This document shows positions 52,351 through 61,972 of a stretch of DNA of 64,000 bases, one piece after another. The translations under genes were made by a program, and so were the position numbers. Each line of letters starts with the position of its first letter. Within the stretch, counting starts at the first letter, position 1. Source of the stretch: Fulvivirga maritima (GTDB lineage Bacteria; Bacteroidota; Bacteroidia; Cytophagales; Cyclobacteriaceae); assembly GCF_021389955.1 (NCBI RefSeq), contig NZ_CP089980.1:2045501-2109500 (forward strand). Reading direction: 5' to 3'. Below the pieces are notes generated by a model. That model was given only the letters and a program-made list of their open reading frames with translations. It ran no database searches and was not told the origin of the DNA.

Positions 52351-55300
52351 GTGAAGTATAAAGAGTATAAAGGGCTCAATTATGCCGAAGTAGCTGATAA
52401 AATCCTCCAGTACTGGCAGGATAATGAAATATTTGAAAAGTCTGTAGATAGCAGAGAAGGAAATGAAACCTTCACTTTCTACGAAGGACCACCATCAGCT
52501 AATGGTACTCCTGGTATTCACCATGTGATGGCCAGAGCGGTAAAAGATATATTTTGTCGCTATAAAACTTTAAAAGGCTTTCAGGTAAAAAGAAAAGGTG
52601 GTTGGGATACCCACGGCCTGCCTGTAGAGCTACAAGTAGAGAAAGAACTGGGCATTACTAAAGAAGATATAGGTAAGAAAATATCTGTAGAAGAGTACAA
52701 CCAGAAATGCCGTGAAACAGTAATGCGTTTTAAAAACGAGTGGGATGATCTTACTCGTAAAATGGGCTACTGGGTAGATCTTGATGATCCTTATGTTACT
52801 TTTAACAAGGATTATATGGAAACCTTATGGTACTTACTGAAGCAATTATACGACAAAGGCTTGTTGTATAAAGGGTATACCATACAGCCGTTTTCTCCTG
52901 CCGCAGGTACAGGTCTTAGCTCGCATGAGCTTAACCAACCCGGTACTTACAGAGATGTAAAAGACACCACGGTTACTGCTCAGTTTAAAATTAAGGGAGA
53001 AGAGAATACTTACTTCCTCGCCTGGACTACCACTCCCTGGACGCTAGCGGCTAATACGGCACTGGCTGTAGGTGAGAATATCAATTATGTGAAGGTTAAA
53101 ACTTTTAATCCTTACACTTTTGATGAAGCTTACGTTATCCTGGCTAAAGATAGAGTGGCAGCTTACTTTAATAGCAAAGCCGCTGATCTTAAATTAGAAG
53201 ATTATAATTCAGGGGATAAACTTATCCCTTATGAAATAGTAGCTGAATATAAAGGCAAAGACCTTGTGGGGCAGGAATATGAGCAGCTATTGCCATATGT
53301 AGAGCCCGATGGCCCTGCCTTTAAAGTAATTCCTGGTGATTATGTTACCACTGCAGATGGTACTGGTATAGTACACATCTCGCCAACATTTGGAGCTGAT
53401 GACCAGAGAGTGGCTAAGCAAGCAGGAATAGGTGCTATTTTGGTTAAAGACGAAGAGGGTAACCTTGGCCCGATAGTAGATCGACAAGGTCGCTATGTGA
53501 AAGAAATGGGAGAGTTTGCCGGCATGTACGTGAAAAATGAGTACTATGCTGATGGCGAAGCCCCTGAAAAGTCTTTGGATGTACTTATAGGCATTAAGCT
53601 GAAAGAAGAAAATAAAGCTTTCAACGTAGTAAAGTACGAACACTCTTATCCTCACTGTTGGAGAACTGATAAGCCTGTGCTTTACTATCCGCTAGATTCA
53701 TGGTTTATAAAAACAACAGCCATGAAAGATAAACTGGTGGAATTAAACAAAACCATCAACTGGAAGCCTGCTTCTACCGGATCAGGAAGGTTTGGTAACT
53801 GGCTGGAAAATTTGGTGGATTGGAACTTGTCAAGGTCACGCTTCTGGGGTACTCCACTTCCTATTTGGGTATCTGAAGATCGTAGCGAAGAGAAATGCAT
53901 CGGTACAATAGAGGAGTTGAAAGCTGAGGTAGAAAAGTCTGTGGCAGCAGGTTTTATGACTGAGAATATCGGTGATGATTTTGATTTGCACAGACCGTAT
54001 GTAGATGATATCATTTTAGTGAGTGATAGTGGTCAGAAAATGTTCCGTGAGCCTGATCTTATAGATGTGTGGTTTGATTCTGGAGCTATGCCCTATGCTC
54101 AGTGGCACTATCCTTTTGAGAATAAAGAAATATTTGAAGCTAATTACCCGGCTGACTTTATAGCTGAAGGAGTAGACCAGACCAGAGGTTGGTTCTTTAC
54201 ACTGCATGCTATTGCTGTTATGCTTTATGGAAAAGTAGCTTTCAAAAATGTTATAGCAAATGGCCTTGTTTTAGATAAAAACGGAAACAAAATGTCTAAG
54301 AGATTAGGCAATGCTGTAGATCCGTTTAAAACGCTGGCAGAGCACGGTCCTGATGCCACTCGTTGGTACATGATCTCTAATGCTAATCCTTGGGATAACC
54401 TTAAATTCAATATAGACGGTGTAGTAGAGGTGCAAAGAAGGTTCTTCGGAACGTTGCAAAATACTTATTCTTTCTTCGCTCTTTATGCTAACCTTGATGG
54501 TTTTGACTTTAAAGATGGTGAAGTAAGTGCCTCTGACAGGACTGAGAGTGATAGATGGGTATTGTCTAAACTCAACAGTCTAATAAAAAAGGTAGATGAA
54601 GCTTATAATGAGTATGAGCCTACCAGAGCAGCCAGATTAATTCAAGATTTCACTATAGATGACTTGAGTAACTGGTATGTAAGACTTAACAGGAAACGTT
54701 TCTGGAGAGGCGAATTTAATGCCGATAAAAAGGCTGCTTATCAGACTTTATATACTTGCCTGCTTACTATTGCTAAGCTAGGATCTCCTGTAGCTCCTTT
54801 TTACATGGAGCAGTTATATCAGGACCTTAATGAAGTGACTGGTTTAGACGCGGCAGAATCTGTACACCTTACTGATTTCCCTGTAGCTAATGACAGCATC
54901 ATAGATATTGATCTTGAACAAAGAATGGATTTGGCGCAAAATGTATCGTCATTAGTGCACTCTTTAAGAAAGAAACATAAGATAAAAGTGCGTCAGCCTT
55001 TATCAAAAATATTGCTTCCTGTAATAAATGATACTTTCAAGAGACAAGTATCGGCAGTGGAGGAGTTAATTCTTTCTGAAGTAAATATCAAGGCAATAGA
55101 ATTTGTGGACGATGAGTCTGGAGTTTTGGTGAAAAAGGTGAAACCTAACTTTAGCAAGCTAGGTAAGGAGCATGGCAAGAAAATGAAAGCCATTGCTGCT
55201 CAGATCAACCAATTTAAGCCTGAAGATATTGCTAGCCTTGAGTCTGATAACAACAAGGTGATAGAGGTAGAAGGAGAAGAAATAGCTTTGACTTTAGAAG

Positions 55301-55650
55301 ATGTTGAAATCACTTATCAAGATATACCTGGTTGGTCAGTAGCTAGTGAAGGCAGGCTTACCGTGGCGCTTGATATCACTATTTCAGATGACCTGAAGAA
55401 GGAGGGAATAGCTAGAGATTTGGTGAACAGAGTGCAAAACCTGAGAAAGGATATGGGGCTTGAAGTGCAGGATAAAATCAAAATCAATATTGAGAAAAAT
55501 ACTGATTTGGTTAATGCTGCGTTGGAAGCCAATAAGGAATATATCTGCAATGAAACGCAGGCCTTGTCTTTAGATATTATAGAAAGCTTGAGTGATGGTA
55601 GTGAACTAGAAATGGATGAGCATAAACTTAAGGTAAAAATAGAAGCATAA
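52351..55650 (+). CDS. ileS: Isoleucyl-tRNA synthetase with GIHH signature motif
   Basis: 1099 residues, class I. The signature stands in PPSANGTPGIHHVMAR (about 48-62): it reads GIHH where most synthetases have HIGH. The second motif is KMSKR (647-651). The editing domain (about 200-400, with TTPWTLAANTALAVG) is complete, as are the anticodon domain and a long C-terminal extension of the type 2 (eukaryote-like) enzyme. The start is GTG 52351 after AAAAAAAGGAGC. Its TAA shares a base with lspA's ATG. Confidence 0.96.
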   Translation: MKYKEYKGLNYAEVADKILQYWQDNEIFEKSVDSREGNETFTFYEGPPSANGTPGIHHVMARAVKDIFCRYKTLKGFQVKRKGGWDTHGLPVELQVEKELGITKEDIGKKISVEEYNQKCRETVMRFKNEWDDLTRKMGYWVDLDDPYVTFNKDYMETLWYLLKQLYDKGLLYKGYTIQPFSPAAGTGLSSHELNQPGTYRDVKDTTVTAQFKIKGEENTYFLAWTTTPWTLAANTALAVGENINYVKVKTFNPYTFDEAYVILAKDRVAAYFNSKAADLKLEDYNSGDKLIPYEIVAEYKGKDLVGQEYEQLLPYVEPDGPAFKVIPGDYVTTADGTGIVHISPTFGADDQRVAKQAGIGAILVKDEEGNLGPIVDRQGRYVKEMGEFAGMYVKNEYYADGEAPEKSLDVLIGIKLKEENKAFNVVKYEHSYPHCWRTDKPVLYYPLDSWFIKTTAMKDKLVELNKTINWKPASTGSGRFGNWLENLVDWNLSRSRFWGTPLPIWVSEDRSEEKCIGTIEELKAEVEKSVAAGFMTENIGDDFDLHRPYVDDIILVSDSGQKMFREPDLIDVWFDSGAMPYAQWHYPFENKEIFEANYPADFIAEGVDQTRGWFFTLHAIAVMLYGKVAFKNVIANGLVLDKNGNKMSKRLGNAVDPFKTLAEHGPDATRWYMISNANPWDNLKFNIDGVVEVQRRFFGTLQNTYSFFALYANLDGFDFKDGEVSASDRTESDRWVLSKLNSLIKKVDEAYNEYEPTRAARLIQDFTIDDLSNWYVRLNRKRFWRGEFNADKKAAYQTLYTCLLTIAKLGSPVAPFYMEQLYQDLNEVTGLDAAESVHLTDFPVANDSIIDIDLEQRMDLAQNVSSLVHSLRKKHKIKVRQPLSKILLPVINDTFKRQVSAVEELILSEVNIKAIEFVDDESGVLVKKVKPNFSKLGKEHGKKMKAIAAQINQFKPEDIASLESDNNKVIEVEGEEIALTLEDVEITYQDIPGWSVASEGRLTVALDITISDDLKKEGIARDLVNRVQNLRKDMGLEVQDKIKINIEKNTDLVNAALEANKEYICNETQALSLDIIESLSDGSELEMDEHKLKVKIEA

Positions 55651-56303
55651 TGAAGTTGTACAAATATTACCTGTTGGCTTTAGGAGTAATAGCTCTAGAT
55701 CAAACAGTGAAATTACTTGTCCATTTTAACATGGAAATGGGCACCGCAGGTGAAATTAATGTAATTGGAGACTGGTTTAAGCTCCATTATCTTCTTAATC
55801 CGGGTATGGCTTTTGGACTTAAGTCCAGTCATTATTACGGAAAACTTTTATTAACCTTATTTAGGCTTGGAGCCATGGTAGGTATAGGCTACTATATTTA
55901 CTATCTATATAAAAAGGGGGCCAAGACCGGCCTCCTCTGGTGCATGGGACTCATATTGGGAGGTGCCGTAGGTAATGTTATTGACAGTACTTTTTATGGT
56001 GTATTTTTAAATAATGCTCCACTTGGTTCTCCCACTCCCTGGTTTCATGGTCAGGTGATTGATATGTTATTCTTCCCACTCTTTGACGGCTATTATCCTG
56101 ATTGGATGCCTGGAGTAGGTGGAAACTATTTCCTTTTCTTTAGCCCGGTATTTAATATTGCTGATTCTTCAATATTTATTGGCGTAGTGTGTATTCTATT
56201 GTTTCAAAAGAGATTTTTAAAGAATAAGCAAAACACTACCACCATTACTGAAGAAGATTCTGCTGAGAAAGAAGAAAAGGCTGATAATGTGATAATATCC
56301 TAA
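55650..56303 (+). CDS. lspA: Lipoprotein signal peptidase II
   Basis: 217 residues, four membrane helices. The catalytic aspartates are in GGAVGNVIDSTFYG and VFNIADSSIF; other conserved parts are LDQTVKLL and LNPGMAFGL. The C-terminal tail is charged and longer than usual. It processes the lipoproteins seen in this window. Coupled to ileS by a TAATG overlap; its stop lies against the stop of the convergent kinase gene. Confidence 0.95.
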   Translation: MKLYKYYLLALGVIALDQTVKLLVHFNMEMGTAGEINVIGDWFKLHYLLNPGMAFGLKSSHYYGKLLLTLFRLGAMVGIGYYIYYLYKKGAKTGLLWCMGLILGGAVGNVIDSTFYGVFLNNAPLGSPTPWFHGQVIDMLFFPLFDGYYPDWMPGVGGNYFLFFSPVFNIADSSIFIGVVCILLFQKRFLKNKQNTTTITEEDSAEKEEKADNVIIS

Positions 56304-56817
56304 TCAGAGGATATTGTTGATAGCTTGGGTAGCTTTAGCTAATCTTTCATCGAAGCTACCCTTAATTTCTACATACGGAAAGTTGAAATCTTCTAGTTCC
56401 TTTTTAAAGAGATCGTAAAAATATTGACGTAGGTGTGGGTTTTTCTCTTTGAGGATCCTCTTCCCAGGGTATGTCTATATACGTGAGCAAATAGAGCTCA
56501 TAGCGGTTTTCTTTAATACCTTTAATAATTTCTGGCGGACAAGATCCATACTTGTGCTCAGCCCATATTTTAATTACTATAAGCTCCGTATCACAAATTA
56601 GTAAGCCATTTTTGGCCTCTACAGCTTTAGCTTTTTCAGAATTAAGCTGTCCTTGGGCTATGGCTATTAGATCATCTTCCTGATACTCTCTGCTTAGCTG
56701 ATCTATATATCCACGAGCAAATTCAGGTACCCAGACGGTGCCAAATTGCTTTGCGAGTAAGGAGGAAAGTGTACTCTTTCCAGTTGATTCAGGTCCTGTG
56801 ATTACTACTTTTTTCAT
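56304..56817 (-). pseudogene. NadR-type ribosylnicotinamide kinase gene with a +1 frameshift
   Basis: ATG 56817 opens MKKVVITGPESTGKSTL with the P-loop GPESTGKS, followed by FARGYIDQL and CDTELIVIKIWAEHKYG, as in the kinase domain of NadR. The frame then reads DIPWEEDPQRE and goes off frame into KPTPTSIF, ending at 56404. Dropping one A from a run of five (T-run 56440-56444 on the plus strand) gives REN-PHLRQYFYDLFKKE and a normal C-terminus ending at 56304, one base after the lspA stop (170 residues). The ATG overlaps the pnuC stop by four bases, so uptake and phosphorylation of nicotinamide riboside were coupled. May be a sequencing error. Confidence 0.88.
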
Positions 56818-57413
56818 GCGCTCTGAGCCTCCATACTTTTTTTCCAAACCAAATATCCTGAAACGGCCAAACCGATATAAACGCAATACAATAAAGCATA
56901 TAATTGAATGCCTTTATAGAAATAAATGACGGTGCAAAGTACATCAACTACAAACCAATAATACCAATTGTCAATTCTTTTGATGGTAGTGAGCCACATG
57001 CCTGCTAAACTTAAAATAGTAGTGGTACTATCCCAATAAGGCAAGCTGGCATCAGTATATTCTTTAAGTAAGTATCCGCAAATCACTATGCCTACTGCGC
57101 AGGCTGCAGTAAGGTAAATTAAGGTAGAAGTGGAGCTATGGGTGATAGGCACTTCTTTTTCTCCTTCTTTTTTACCGTAAATCCAGTACCACCAACCATA
57201 AATATTAAGCACTAAATAAAAAATGTTGAGCCCAAAGTCCATGTACAATTTTTGCTCCCAGAAAATGACAAAAGAAACCGCTACGTAGAGGATGCCGCAA
57301 GGCCACGTCCAAATGTTTTCTTTTACCAAAAATATTACAGCGAGTAATCCGAATATTAAACCGGCACCTTCGTACGGGTCTATGTTGTATAAATAGTTGA
57401 GAGCATCTTGCAT
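56814..57413 (-). CDS. pnuC: PnuC, nicotinamide riboside transporter
   Basis: 199 residues from ATG 57413 (MQDALNYLYNIDPYEGAG), seven membrane helices; the PnuC family segments VKENIWTWPCGILYV, YGWWYW and the C-terminal RIDNWYYWFVVDV are present. Upstream in-frame starts to 57455 are rejected because a -7 box lies between. It brings in nicotinamide riboside for NAD; the kinase that would trap it follows directly. Confidence 0.92.
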   Translation of the reverse strand: MQDALNYLYNIDPYEGAGLIFGLLAVIFLVKENIWTWPCGILYVAVSFVIFWEQKLYMDFGLNIFYLVLNIYGWWYWIYGKKEGEKEVPITHSSTSTLIYLTAACAVGIVICGYLLKEYTDASLPYWDSTTTILSLAGMWLTTIKRIDNWYYWFVVDVLCTVIYFYKGIQLYALLYCVYIGLAVSGYLVWKKSMEAQSA

Positions 57414-57423
57414 AATTGTTAGG

Positions 57424-57431
57424 CAAATATA
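57424..57431 (-). promoter_or_regulatory. Promoter -7 box (TATATTTG) for pnuC
   Basis: On the minus strand TATATTTG followed by CC ends 10 bases before the ATG at 57413, so the mRNA leader is only a few bases long. Confidence 0.5.
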
Positions 57432-57490
57432 TCTTTTAATAATTATTTTGTACATTCAGGCAAATTTTTTGAACTTATAAAAACAAAACA

Positions 57491-58888
57491 GTGAACAGAA
57501 GAAAAGCCATACGGCAGTTGGGGCTAGGGGCAGCAGCAGGTTTTGTGTTGCCAGGTGTATTGCAATCATGTAAAGATGATGATAGCGAGCCTAGTCCAGA
57601 GCTGGAATACGATGGATCTGTTGTTATAGTTGGAGCAGGCGCTGCAGGCTTATATGCAGCACAATTACTGGTTGATCAAGGGGTTAATGTTATTATTCTG
57701 GAAGCAGCTAGTGCTGTGGGAGGAAGAGTAAAGTCCTTACGAGGATTTGATGATTACCCGATTGAATTAGGTGGAGGCGTAATTAAAAAGCGCAATTCTT
57801 CATTCTTTCAGTCAATACAAGACTTGAATTTGGAGATTACTGATATATCTGGTGGATTAGATAACTTGTTTTTTTATCAGTCAGAACTGAAAACGGCTGC
57901 TGATTTAAGCGAGAATACTGCTTTTAATAGTGCTCAGAATTTTGTGGATGGTTTAGAACAGTATACCGGAGGAGGCACTGTACAAACTGCCATTCAAAAT
58001 GCCGGGATACCATCGGAAATGTATAACATATTGCAAGGGCAAATTGGTAATGAATTTGGGGCAGATAATGACCAGATTAATATTCAGGCCTTGGCTGCGG
58101 CACTACAAAATGCTGATGCTAATGATCAGTTAGTTTTAGGAAGTAACCCTATGCAAGATCTGCTATACTCTAAGTTTTCTGACATTACCAGACGGGTGAG
58201 GTTTAATACAGTGGTGCAGGCTATCAACTATACAGGTAGCGAAATTACTTTAACTACTAATGCTGGTGATGTAGTGGCTAATAAAGTTATTCTAACCGTG
58301 CCTGTTTCTATATTGAAGGAAGGTAAAATCGGTTTTTCTCCGGCATTACCAGAGGCTAAGGTGTCTGCAATGTCCAGAATAGGCATGGCTCCTGCCTTTA
58401 AAGTAGTATTTAAGTTTACCAGAAATTTCTGGGGACAAAATGTACAATATATTTATGGAGGCACTCAGGCTACGTCATATTTTAATGCCGGAGCTAAAGT
58501 GAGTGAAACCAATAGATGCCTTACTGTTGAGGCTTTTGGGCAGCATGCGGTAGCCTTAGCGGCTCTTTCTGATGAAGAACTAAAGGATGTGCTCATAGCA
58601 GAGCTAGATGCTATGTTTGATGGTAGTGCCTCTGCCAACAATGCCTTGGTAGATATGGTGAAATATGATTGGACGGCCGATGAGAATATTATGGGTGGCT
58701 TCTCTTACCCATTAGCAGGAGGAAGTAATGATGATAGAATAACATTAGCTGAACCAATTAATAAGAGATTATATTTTGCAGGTGAAGCTACGGATGTGGA
58801 GGGGAGTTTCGGTACTATTCATGGTGCTGTGGCTAGTGGTGAGCGAGCTGCTAATGAAGTGCTTACTGATATTTTAGAAACATTATGA
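57491..58888 (+). CDS. Exported flavin monoamine-oxidase-like protein
   Basis: 465 residues with a twin-arginine-like start NRRKAIRQLGLGAAAG and a lipobox-like VLQSC (C27), then the FAD-binding VVIVGAGAAGLYAAQ (about 44-58), EAASAVGGRVKS and the C-terminal YFAGEATDVEGSFGTIHGA, the hallmark of the amine oxidase/phytoene-desaturase group. The start is GTG 57491. The substrate is unknown. It overlaps the MORN lipoprotein gene by four bases (ATGA). Confidence 0.85.
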   Translation: MNRRKAIRQLGLGAAAGFVLPGVLQSCKDDDSEPSPELEYDGSVVIVGAGAAGLYAAQLLVDQGVNVIILEAASAVGGRVKSLRGFDDYPIELGGGVIKKRNSSFFQSIQDLNLEITDISGGLDNLFFYQSELKTAADLSENTAFNSAQNFVDGLEQYTGGGTVQTAIQNAGIPSEMYNILQGQIGNEFGADNDQINIQALAAALQNADANDQLVLGSNPMQDLLYSKFSDITRRVRFNTVVQAINYTGSEITLTTNAGDVVANKVILTVPVSILKEGKIGFSPALPEAKVSAMSRIGMAPAFKVVFKFTRNFWGQNVQYIYGGTQATSYFNAGAKVSETNRCLTVEAFGQHAVALAALSDEELKDVLIAELDAMFDGSASANNALVDMVKYDWTADENIMGGFSYPLAGGSNDDRITLAEPINKRLYFAGEATDVEGSFGTIHGAVASGERAANEVLTDILETL

Positions 58889-59631
58889 AACTGACAGTCA
58901 TTCCTTTTCTCCTAAGCATCGTAATGGTGGTAGCCTGTAATGCGCCTGCTAAAAAGAAAACTGCTTCAAAAGAAAAGCCTAAGAACGGAGAAGTAAAGCA
59001 GTACAGAGCTGATGGTTCGCTCAAAACGGTGGTGAATTATGTCAATGGAAAGAAGAATGGCCGGGCTACTAGCTATTATGAAAATGGTAAGCTGCATCAA
59101 TCCATAGATTATGTAAATAACAAGAAACATGGAGAGGCGATCACCTTTTATGAAAATGGGAGTAAATCAATAGTTACTCCCTATAAAAATGGGGTGATGC
59201 ACGGTGTGCGAAAAAAATATCGTATGAATGAAATGCTCACCACAGAGGCTCCGTATTATAATGGCAAGCCATGTGCTGGGTTGAAGGAATATCTCACTTC
59301 AGGTAAGCCAAAGACAAAGTACCCTTCCATAGTGGTAAAGGAAATAGATAATTTGGTGAAGAATGGTCAATACATAATAGAATTATCTCTGTCAGATAAA
59401 TCTAAGGATGTAGAGTTTTTTGTGGGTGAGATGGATGAAAATGGCTGTATACCTGATGACATCCGTTCACTTTTAGAAGTAAGACCCGGCGTAGGTCGTA
59501 TGGTAGTGCCCGTGCCGCCGGGTATGTTTGTGATGGAGAGAATAACCCTCATTGCAATTACAAAAACCCGGCTGAGAAATGTTTACATTACTTCCAAAAA
59601 GTACAACCTTTCTGCTGAAAATCCCGGTTAA
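58885..59631 (+). CDS. MORN-repeat lipoprotein
   Basis: 248 residues: lipoprotein signal with lipobox VVACN (C18), then several MORN_2-type repeats (YRADGSLKTVVNYVNGKKNG, YYENGKLHQSIDY, FYENGSKSIVTPYKNGVMHG) and a C-terminal domain without a name (about 150-248). Such repeats occur in outer-membrane-linked proteins of this phylum and their role is unknown. Translationally coupled to the flavin oxidase; overlaps the convergent TPR gene by four bases. Confidence 0.75.
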   Translation: MKLTVIPFLLSIVMVVACNAPAKKKTASKEKPKNGEVKQYRADGSLKTVVNYVNGKKNGRATSYYENGKLHQSIDYVNNKKHGEAITFYENGSKSIVTPYKNGVMHGVRKKYRMNEMLTTEAPYYNGKPCAGLKEYLTSGKPKTKYPSIVVKEIDNLVKNGQYIIELSLSDKSKDVEFFVGEMDENGCIPDDIRSLLEVRPGVGRMVVPVPPGMFVMERITLIAITKTRLRNVYITSKKYNLSAENPG

Positions 59632-61184
59632 CGAAGCAGCTTTTGTCTTAGTAAGAGCTGGTTATTGCCAGGAGCATATTTAAGCCCTGTATTAATGGTT
59701 TCTCGGGCTTTATTCGTTTGTCCTTTTTTGAAATAGTAAGTGCCTGCTATGGTATATAATTGCCCTATATATTCAGGGTCTATCGACAGCTTTTCTTCAA
59801 AGTTGTTTTCAAAAAGCTTTTGATATTTAACCCCTTCGGTAGAATTTTCCAACTGAAAAGAGAGGGCAGATTGCCTTAGATAACTCATGACGAGGACGCT
59901 TTTAAACTCTTTGTTTTCTAGTAGCTCAGGATGAGTACTTGCATAATCTTGTAGCAGGCTTATGATTTTTAAATTATCACTTTCCAGTGCTGCCTTTCTT
60001 ATGATGGTAGTTACCAGCAAAGCCTCAATATCAACATGGTCTTTTTTGAGTTTATAGGCTTCTTCCTCAAAAGGAATGGCCTTGTCAAATTCATTTTTAT
60101 TGTACAGTACTCTTCCACATTCGTAATTATATAAGAAAGAAATTTCGTTTTTAAGCTCATCACTCTTTGCAGAGGCATAAACTGCTTCATAGGCTTCCTT
60201 GTATTTGTCAAAATCACCATGGTTGATCAAAATATCATGATTGACCCGAGTGAACTCACCAAATAACTGATCATCAGTAATTGCTGAGTTTTCAAAACGG
60301 GTAAGAGAGGTCAGTAATTTTATGTTCTCGCTCTCATAATAATCTGCAGTGCTAATGAGTATAGTGGCTACATTCATGAGCATATAAGAAACCTTATCGG
60401 CAGGATAAAAAAGGTAAGCTTTTTCGAGTTGTTCGTAGGCCTCTTTGTATTTGCTTTCGTTCAGTTTATAAATGGCATCATTAGCATATTGAATGCCTAC
60501 AAGTTGCTTGAGATTGATGTCTTCTTCTTCAAAATAATATTCGTCAAAAAGGTCAGACACGTTTTTAGCTTTATATTCAGCATCACTAATCAACTTGGCG
60601 GCCTTCATTTGGTTTACAAAGTCCGTTTTGAATTTATTGTCAAAAGTAAAAAACCTACCACCCGGATCTGTTGATTCTACCAAAATTCTTTCGCTACTGG
60701 GGTACGCAATCATATATACATGTGTAGGACTTTCCTTTAAAGTGTAAGGAATAGAAAGCTCATTAAAAAGTATACTGAATAATGCCGTAGCAGAAACGCA
60801 GTTGTAATAACCATTTGAGAATATATGGCCGAAGGTATTTTCTAATTCGTATTTGGAGAAGAAATCTTCATGAATCTGATCATATAGGATTTTCATCTTT
60901 TTATCTACCTTCTTCTTGGCCAGTTTATCCAGATTAATAGAGGCAATTTCTTCATCTATTTTATTTAAGGCTGCCTGATAGTTGCCTGGTGTAGACAGCG
61001 GATCAGCGGCCATAAAAAGCTGTAGATAATTCTCTTTATCATTAATAAAGAAATTATTAAATGCCTCTTTTTCCATATCAGACCAATAGTTGATTTCGCT
61101 AAAAAGAACTAATGAATCTTGTTGGGAATAGGAATAGAATGGGATACTAATACACCCTAAAAATATTATTAAAGCCGCTTTCAT
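59628..61184 (-). CDS. Exported transglutaminase-like/TPR protein
   Basis: 518 residues: signal peptide (about 1-20, SYSQ), then a papain-like/transglutaminase-like part with the triad-like C in NGYYNCVSATALF, H in SPTHVYM and D in ESTDPGG (about 125-175), followed by TPR-type helices (about 235-515; GQLYTIAGTYYFKKGQTNKA). The function is not known. It starts two bases after the stop of rlpA, so the two are in one operon. Confidence 0.75.
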   Translation of the reverse strand: MKAALIIFLGCISIPFYSYSQQDSLVLFSEINYWSDMEKEAFNNFFINDKENYLQLFMAADPLSTPGNYQAALNKIDEEIASINLDKLAKKKVDKKMKILYDQIHEDFFSKYELENTFGHIFSNGYYNCVSATALFSILFNELSIPYTLKESPTHVYMIAYPSSERILVESTDPGGRFFTFDNKFKTDFVNQMKAAKLISDAEYKAKNVSDLFDEYYFEEEDINLKQLVGIQYANDAIYKLNESKYKEAYEQLEKAYLFYPADKVSYMLMNVATILISTADYYESENIKLLTSLTRFENSAITDDQLFGEFTRVNHDILINHGDFDKYKEAYEAVYASAKSDELKNEISFLYNYECGRVLYNKNEFDKAIPFEEEAYKLKKDHVDIEALLVTTIIRKAALESDNLKIISLLQDYASTHPELLENKEFKSVLVMSYLRQSALSFQLENSTEGVKYQKLFENNFEEKLSIDPEYIGQLYTIAGTYYFKKGQTNKARETINTGLKYAPGNNQLLLRQKLLR

Positions 61185-61185
61185 T

Positions 61186-61845
61186 TTACTGGAATTTGGA
61201 GAACTCTACAATATAGCTATCTGAGTAATCATTGGAAAGTTTATTTTTTAAAACCAGGGCTTCCTCTCTTGAATCATACACACCCAAAATGAGAGCATAC
61301 ACCTGCTTACTGTTAACCACCTTGGGTTGTAAGGTCACTTTTATGTCTTTGTATTTTTGAGCTAACAGCTCACCTACTTCTAATAAAGCATCCATTTTTG
61401 TTAAGCTCATTACCTGTACTCCAAAACCTTTGGGTCTGGTTTTATGGATGCTAAAAGTATAAAATTGGGATGTTTGAGCCGCTATGGCGGAATCAGTAAC
61501 TATATCTATAGAAACATCTACTATACCCAGATTTATAAAGTCTAAAGCCTCTGCCGCTGCACGGGAGAGATCAATGATACGTGTGCTAACAAATGGTCCT
61601 CTATCGTTTACCCTCACGTTAATGACCTTGTGATTATGAAGGTTAGTTACTTTTAGTCGTGTACCAAAGGGTAGGGAAGGGTGCGCTGCGGTATAGCTAT
61701 CACCACGGTAAATTTCTCCACTGGCGGTTTTCCTACCTTCAAATTTATCAGCGTAATAGGAAGCTTTGCCGGATTGATATTGAGAATGACCAGGAAGATA
61801 TAATGCCAAAAATGAGACTAATAACAGGAGTTTAAAAAATTTCAT
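61186..61845 (-). CDS. rlpA: RlpA-like septal ring lytic transglycosylase with SPOR domain
   Basis: 219 residues from ATG 61845 (MKFFKLLLLVSFLALYL), a signal peptide; the upstream TTG start at 61890 would put residues before the signal and is rejected. The RlpA/DPBB domain has GKASYYADKFEGRKTASG, AAHPSLPFGTRLKVTN and VNDRGPFVSTRIIDLS; a SPOR-like C-terminus (GFGVQVMSL...KQVYALILGVYDSREEA) targets denuded peptidoglycan at division sites. Confidence 0.9.
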   Translation of the reverse strand: MKFFKLLLLVSFLALYLPGHSQYQSGKASYYADKFEGRKTASGEIYRGDSYTAAHPSLPFGTRLKVTNLHNHKVINVRVNDRGPFVSTRIIDLSRAAAEALDFINLGIVDVSIDIVTDSAIAAQTSQFYTFSIHKTRPKGFGVQVMSLTKMDALLEVGELLAQKYKDIKVTLQPKVVNSKQVYALILGVYDSREEALVLKNKLSNDYSDSYIVEFSKFQ

Positions 61846-61934
61846 TAAATCTTTAGTTTCTATTTTATAGTTTGTGGTCGCAATTAACAAAAATTAATTA
61901 ACTCATATTCGTTTTTTATATTATGGAATCTCTT

Positions 61935-61942
61935 TAGCTTTG
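61935..61942 (+). promoter_or_regulatory. Promoter -7 box (TAGCTTTG) for guaB
   Basis: TAGCTTTG lies 31 bases before the guaB ATG and matches the consensus fully. Confidence 0.6.
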
Positions 61943-61972
61943 TTCGGCAAATAACAATAACGCTTATTTGCC

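Noticed and set aside
57414-57455. Longer N-terminus for PnuC
   Set aside because: The promoter box at 57424-57431 falls within it, so it cannot be part of the transcript.
61846-61890. Longer N-terminus for RlpA (TTG 61890)
   Set aside because: It would place 15 residues before a typical signal peptide that starts at ATG 61845.
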